Below, in pieces: positions 6,424-8,386 of a stretch of 8,386 nt of DNA. Below the pieces are notes generated by a model. The model was given only the letters and a program-made list of their open reading frames with translations, ran no database searches and was not told the DNA's origin. Within the stretch, counting starts at the first letter, position 1, and each line of letters starts with the position of its first letter. Both the position numbers and the translations under genes were made by a program. Origin of the DNA: Phycisphaerae bacterium (GTDB taxonomy: Bacteria; Planctomycetota; Phycisphaerae; Tepidisphaerales; Tepidisphaeraceae); assembly GCA_014380825.1 (NCBI GenBank), contig JACMJD010000450.1, forward strand, positions 1-8,386. Direction: 5' to 3'.

Positions 6424-6736
6424 ATCAAGAGATGTGCACCACTCACACGAACGAATGTTCTGCGTGCGGTTTAGCCCTGAACACCGACAATATGAAGCTC
6501 GCCTATAGCCCTAGGCCAGCCAGATTGAAGATTAGCAACGTTTCATGAGCAATCAAGGACAAAATTCATCTTCATCTCACTTTCGCGCGAAGCGCGTTCC
6601 GACGTTGCCCCGCAGCCTCCCCAAACTGCGTCAGCCGCGCGGGTCACTTCAAAGTCTGCTTTTCCCGACATAAGATGCGTGGCTCAGTTTTTTCGTTCAA
6701 TCGCGACCACCGTGCGCGAAGAGGGATGGGATCGTA
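6424..6736. other. Divergent intergenic region between the PEP-CTERM and metH-like genes
   Basis: No gene is supported here. On the minus strand GGGCTATAGG (6502-6511) is a possible -10 region for the PEP-CTERM gene, with TTCAAT (6524-6529) 16 bases upstream. TTCGCGCGAA (6582-6591) is a perfect 10-base palindrome, overlapping a small stem made by CGCGC/GCGCG (6584-6596). CCGCGCGG (6635-6642) is a further palindrome. I see no cobalamin, SAM or SAH riboswitch signature that I can defend. Confidence 0.45.
6648..6676 (+). promoter_or_regulatory. Possible sigma-70 promoter of the metH-like gene
   Basis: TTCAAA (6648-6653) and TAAGAT (6671-6676) are spaced by 17 bases and each match four of six consensus bases. 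They would give a leader of about 55 bases before the GTG at 6737. The match is modest, and planctomycete promoter rules are not well known to me. Confidence 0.3.
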
Positions 6737-8386
6737 GTGGCCAGCAGTCGAATGCCGTTTCTTGAGTTGGTTCGCCAACGTGTCGTCGTTCTCGACGGCT
6801 CGATGGGGGCGAATTTGCAGTCGCGCCAGTTTGATCTGCAGCGCGATTGGATGGGCCACGAGAACGCCTGCGAAGTGCTGAACTTCAGCCGGCCGGAGGT
6901 GATTCAGGAGGTTCATGAATCATTTTTGTCGGTCGGTTGCGATGCGGTCGAGACAAATACATTCAACGGAAGTAGCGAAGACCTCGCCGAGGCAAACCTG
7001 AGTGCGCGGACGGCGGAAGTGAATCGCCGTGCCGCCGAGATCGCGCGGAAGGCTTGCGACAAATTCGAAACGCCTGATCGGCCTCGCTACGTCGTCGGTT
7101 CCATCGGCCCGGGTCGACGCATCATTACGCTCGGCCAGATCGACTGGGCGACGATGAACGAGAGCTACTACCAGCAAATCCTCGGCCTGCTTCAGGGCGG
7201 CGCCGATGTGGTGCTGATCGAAACGCAGCAGGATCTGCTGGCGATCAAGTGCATCGTGAGCGCCGCCAACCGTGCGATGGCCGAGATTAATCGTCGCGTG
7301 CCGATCATGGTGCAGGCGTCGTTCGACTTGAACAACGGCGAAAAGATGCTCACCGGTTCTGAGCCGTCGGCGCTGGTCGCTTCGATGCTCCCGTATGGTG
7401 AAGTCGCAACGCTGGGTTTGAACTGCGCGTTCAGCCCGTTCGAGCTGGCCGAGAGCATGCGATACATCACCGAGCATTGGCCACGCTACACGAGCGCGCT
7501 GCCGAACGCGGGGCTGCCGGTGTTCGTCGACGGCAAGGCGCAGTTTCCGATGACGCCGAAAGAATTCACGAAGGGCATGATGCGCTTCGTCGAAGAGTTT
7601 GGCGTGAACATCGTCGGCGGCTGCTGCGGGACGATGCCCGAACATCTGGAGATGCTGATCGACGCGATCGGCACGCGCCCGCCGAAAACGCGGACGATCG
7701 ACGTTCGCCCGCAGATCTCCAGCCTTGGCGACGCCGAAGACATTCGTCAGGACAACAGTTACCTGATCGTCGCCGAGCGAACGAACACGAACGGCAGCAA
7801 GAAATTCCGCGACCTGCTCAAGGCCGACGATTGGGACGGCCTCGTGAGCATGGCGCGCGATGAGATGCGCAGCGGCTCGCACATGCTGGATGTCTGCGTC
7901 GATTTCGTCGGCCGAGATGGCGTGCGCGATATGCACGAAGTCGTGCGGCGAATCGTGAATGCGATCCCCGCGCCGCTGATGCTCGACAGCACCAACCCCG
8001 CCGTCATGGAAGCGGGCTTGAAGCTCGCCGGCGGTCGATGCGTGCTCAATTCGATGAACCTGGAAGACGGCGAAGAAAAGCTTGGACAGATCTGCGCGCT
8101 GGCGAAGAAATACGGCGCGGCCGTGGTCGCGGGCACGATTGACGAAGACAAGCTCGCCGCCATGGCACGCACGGCCGATCGGAAGATCTCAATCGCCAAG
8201 CGCATCCGCGATCTGGCCGTCGATCGGTTTGGTCTGCGCGATGAAGACTTGATGTTCGATCCGCTCGTGCTGCCGATCAGCACGGGCATCGAGGAAGATC
8301 GCCGCAACGCGATGGAAACGATCGAAGGCACGCGGCGGATCTCGCAAGAGCTTCCGAACTGTCACACGGTCGTGGGTTTGTCGAAC
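6737..8386 (+). CDS. metH: Cobalamin-dependent methionine synthase (MetH type), 3' partial
   Basis: The frame is open from 6674 to the window end. GTG at 6737 is preferred because purine-rich GAGGGATGGG lies just before it; ATG at 6752 is the alternative and has no ribosome site. In the 550 visible residues, the homocysteine-binding barrel begins with DGSMG (20-24). It contains the zinc ligands Cys230 (GLNCA) and Cys296-Cys297 (GGCCGT), matching the Cys, Cys-Cys pattern of MetH. The methyltetrahydrofolate-binding barrel starts at ERTNTNGS (347-354) and continues with DVCVDFVGRDG, LDSTNP (416-421), NSMNLEDGEE and STGIEE. MetH transfers a methyl group from methyltetrahydrofolate via cobalamin to homocysteine. 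The usual length is about 1,150-1,230 residues, so the cobalamin and reactivation domains should lie beyond the window. DSTNP and VDFVGRDG differ from the E. coli DSSKW and MDEGMLD and resemble actinobacterial MetH. A shorter enzyme lacking the cobalamin domain cannot be excluded. Confidence 0.93.
   Translation, partial: MASSRMPFLELVRQRVVVLDGSMGANLQSRQFDLQRDWMGHENACEVLNFSRPEVIQEVHESFLSVGCDAVETNTFNGSSEDLAEANLSARTAEVNRRAAEIARKACDKFETPDRPRYVVGSIGPGRRIITLGQIDWATMNESYYQQILGLLQGGADVVLIETQQDLLAIKCIVSAANRAMAEINRRVPIMVQASFDLNNGEKMLTGSEPSALVASMLPYGEVATLGLNCAFSPFELAESMRYITEHWPRYTSALPNAGLPVFVDGKAQFPMTPKEFTKGMMRFVEEFGVNIVGGCCGTMPEHLEMLIDAIGTRPPKTRTIDVRPQISSLGDAEDIRQDNSYLIVAERTNTNGSKKFRDLLKADDWDGLVSMARDEMRSGSHMLDVCVDFVGRDGVRDMHEVVRRIVNAIPAPLMLDSTNPAVMEAGLKLAGGRCVLNSMNLEDGEEKLGQICALAKKYGAAVVAGTIDEDKLAAMARTADRKISIAKRIRDLAVDRFGLRDEDLMFDPLVLPISTGIEEDRRNAMETIEGTRRISQELPNCHTVVGLSN

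Noticed and set aside
6560..6736. Cobalamin, SAM or SAH riboswitch before the metH-like gene
   Set aside because: The leader has GC-rich palindromes but I cannot place a B12 box or the conserved cores of SAM or SAH riboswitches. A covariance-model search would settle it.
6920..7936. 338-codon open frame on the minus strand opposite the metH-like gene
   Set aside because: Its His/Arg/Ala-rich composition is the usual antisense shadow of a GC-rich gene, and the plus strand carries unmistakable MetH motifs over the same interval.

Overview
This 8.4 kb window is GC-rich bacterial chromosome that most resembles a planctomycete, probably the Phycisphaerae/Tepidisphaeraceae side of the phylum. The pointers are a PEP-CTERM secreted protein with a choice-of-anchor J domain, an intergenic GTGTTCATCT tandem repeat of a type I recall from Planctomycetota and Verrucomicrobiota genomes, and a mix of large multi-membrane glycosyltransferase-like proteins with housekeeping genes that are not in operons. 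The assignment rests on these features and on protein style, not on any database comparison.

Layout. Positions 2-1633 (+, 5' end outside the window) and 1630-3393 (+) are two tandem, translationally coupled paralogues of a polytopic GT-C / PMT_2 (family 39-like) membrane glycosyltransferase. Positions 3326-3964 (-) encode a membrane-anchored coiled-coil protein of unknown function whose last 22 codons overlap antisense with the end of the second glycosyltransferase. A 206-bp divergent intergenic region follows. It carries a hairpin plus 10-bp tandem repeat element (4039-4140) and leads into a short-chain dehydrogenase/reductase (4171-4863, +). About 180 bp with no convincing gene separates this from a convergent OsmC peroxiredoxin (5043-5471, -). 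A strong hairpin terminator (5572-5609) closes the next gene, a PEP-CTERM choice-of-anchor J protein (5658-6392, -). A 344-bp divergent intergenic region holds the leaders of that gene and of a MetH-type cobalamin-dependent methionine synthase (6737 to the window end, +), which is cut off at its 3' side.

How the genes relate. The two glycosyltransferases probably act together, or on related substrates, at the cytoplasmic membrane in building a surface glycan or glycoprotein; the substrate cannot be read from sequence. OsmC detoxifies organic hydroperoxides, MetH makes methionine, and the PEP-CTERM protein is exported and presumably sorted by an exosortase encoded elsewhere. Apart from the glycosyltransferase pair, the genes look independent. 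I found no clear new defence, mobile or biosynthetic system. The points most worth a second look are the repeat element, the SDR that appears to lack its catalytic serine, the antisense gene overlap, and the tandem glycosyltransferase duplication.
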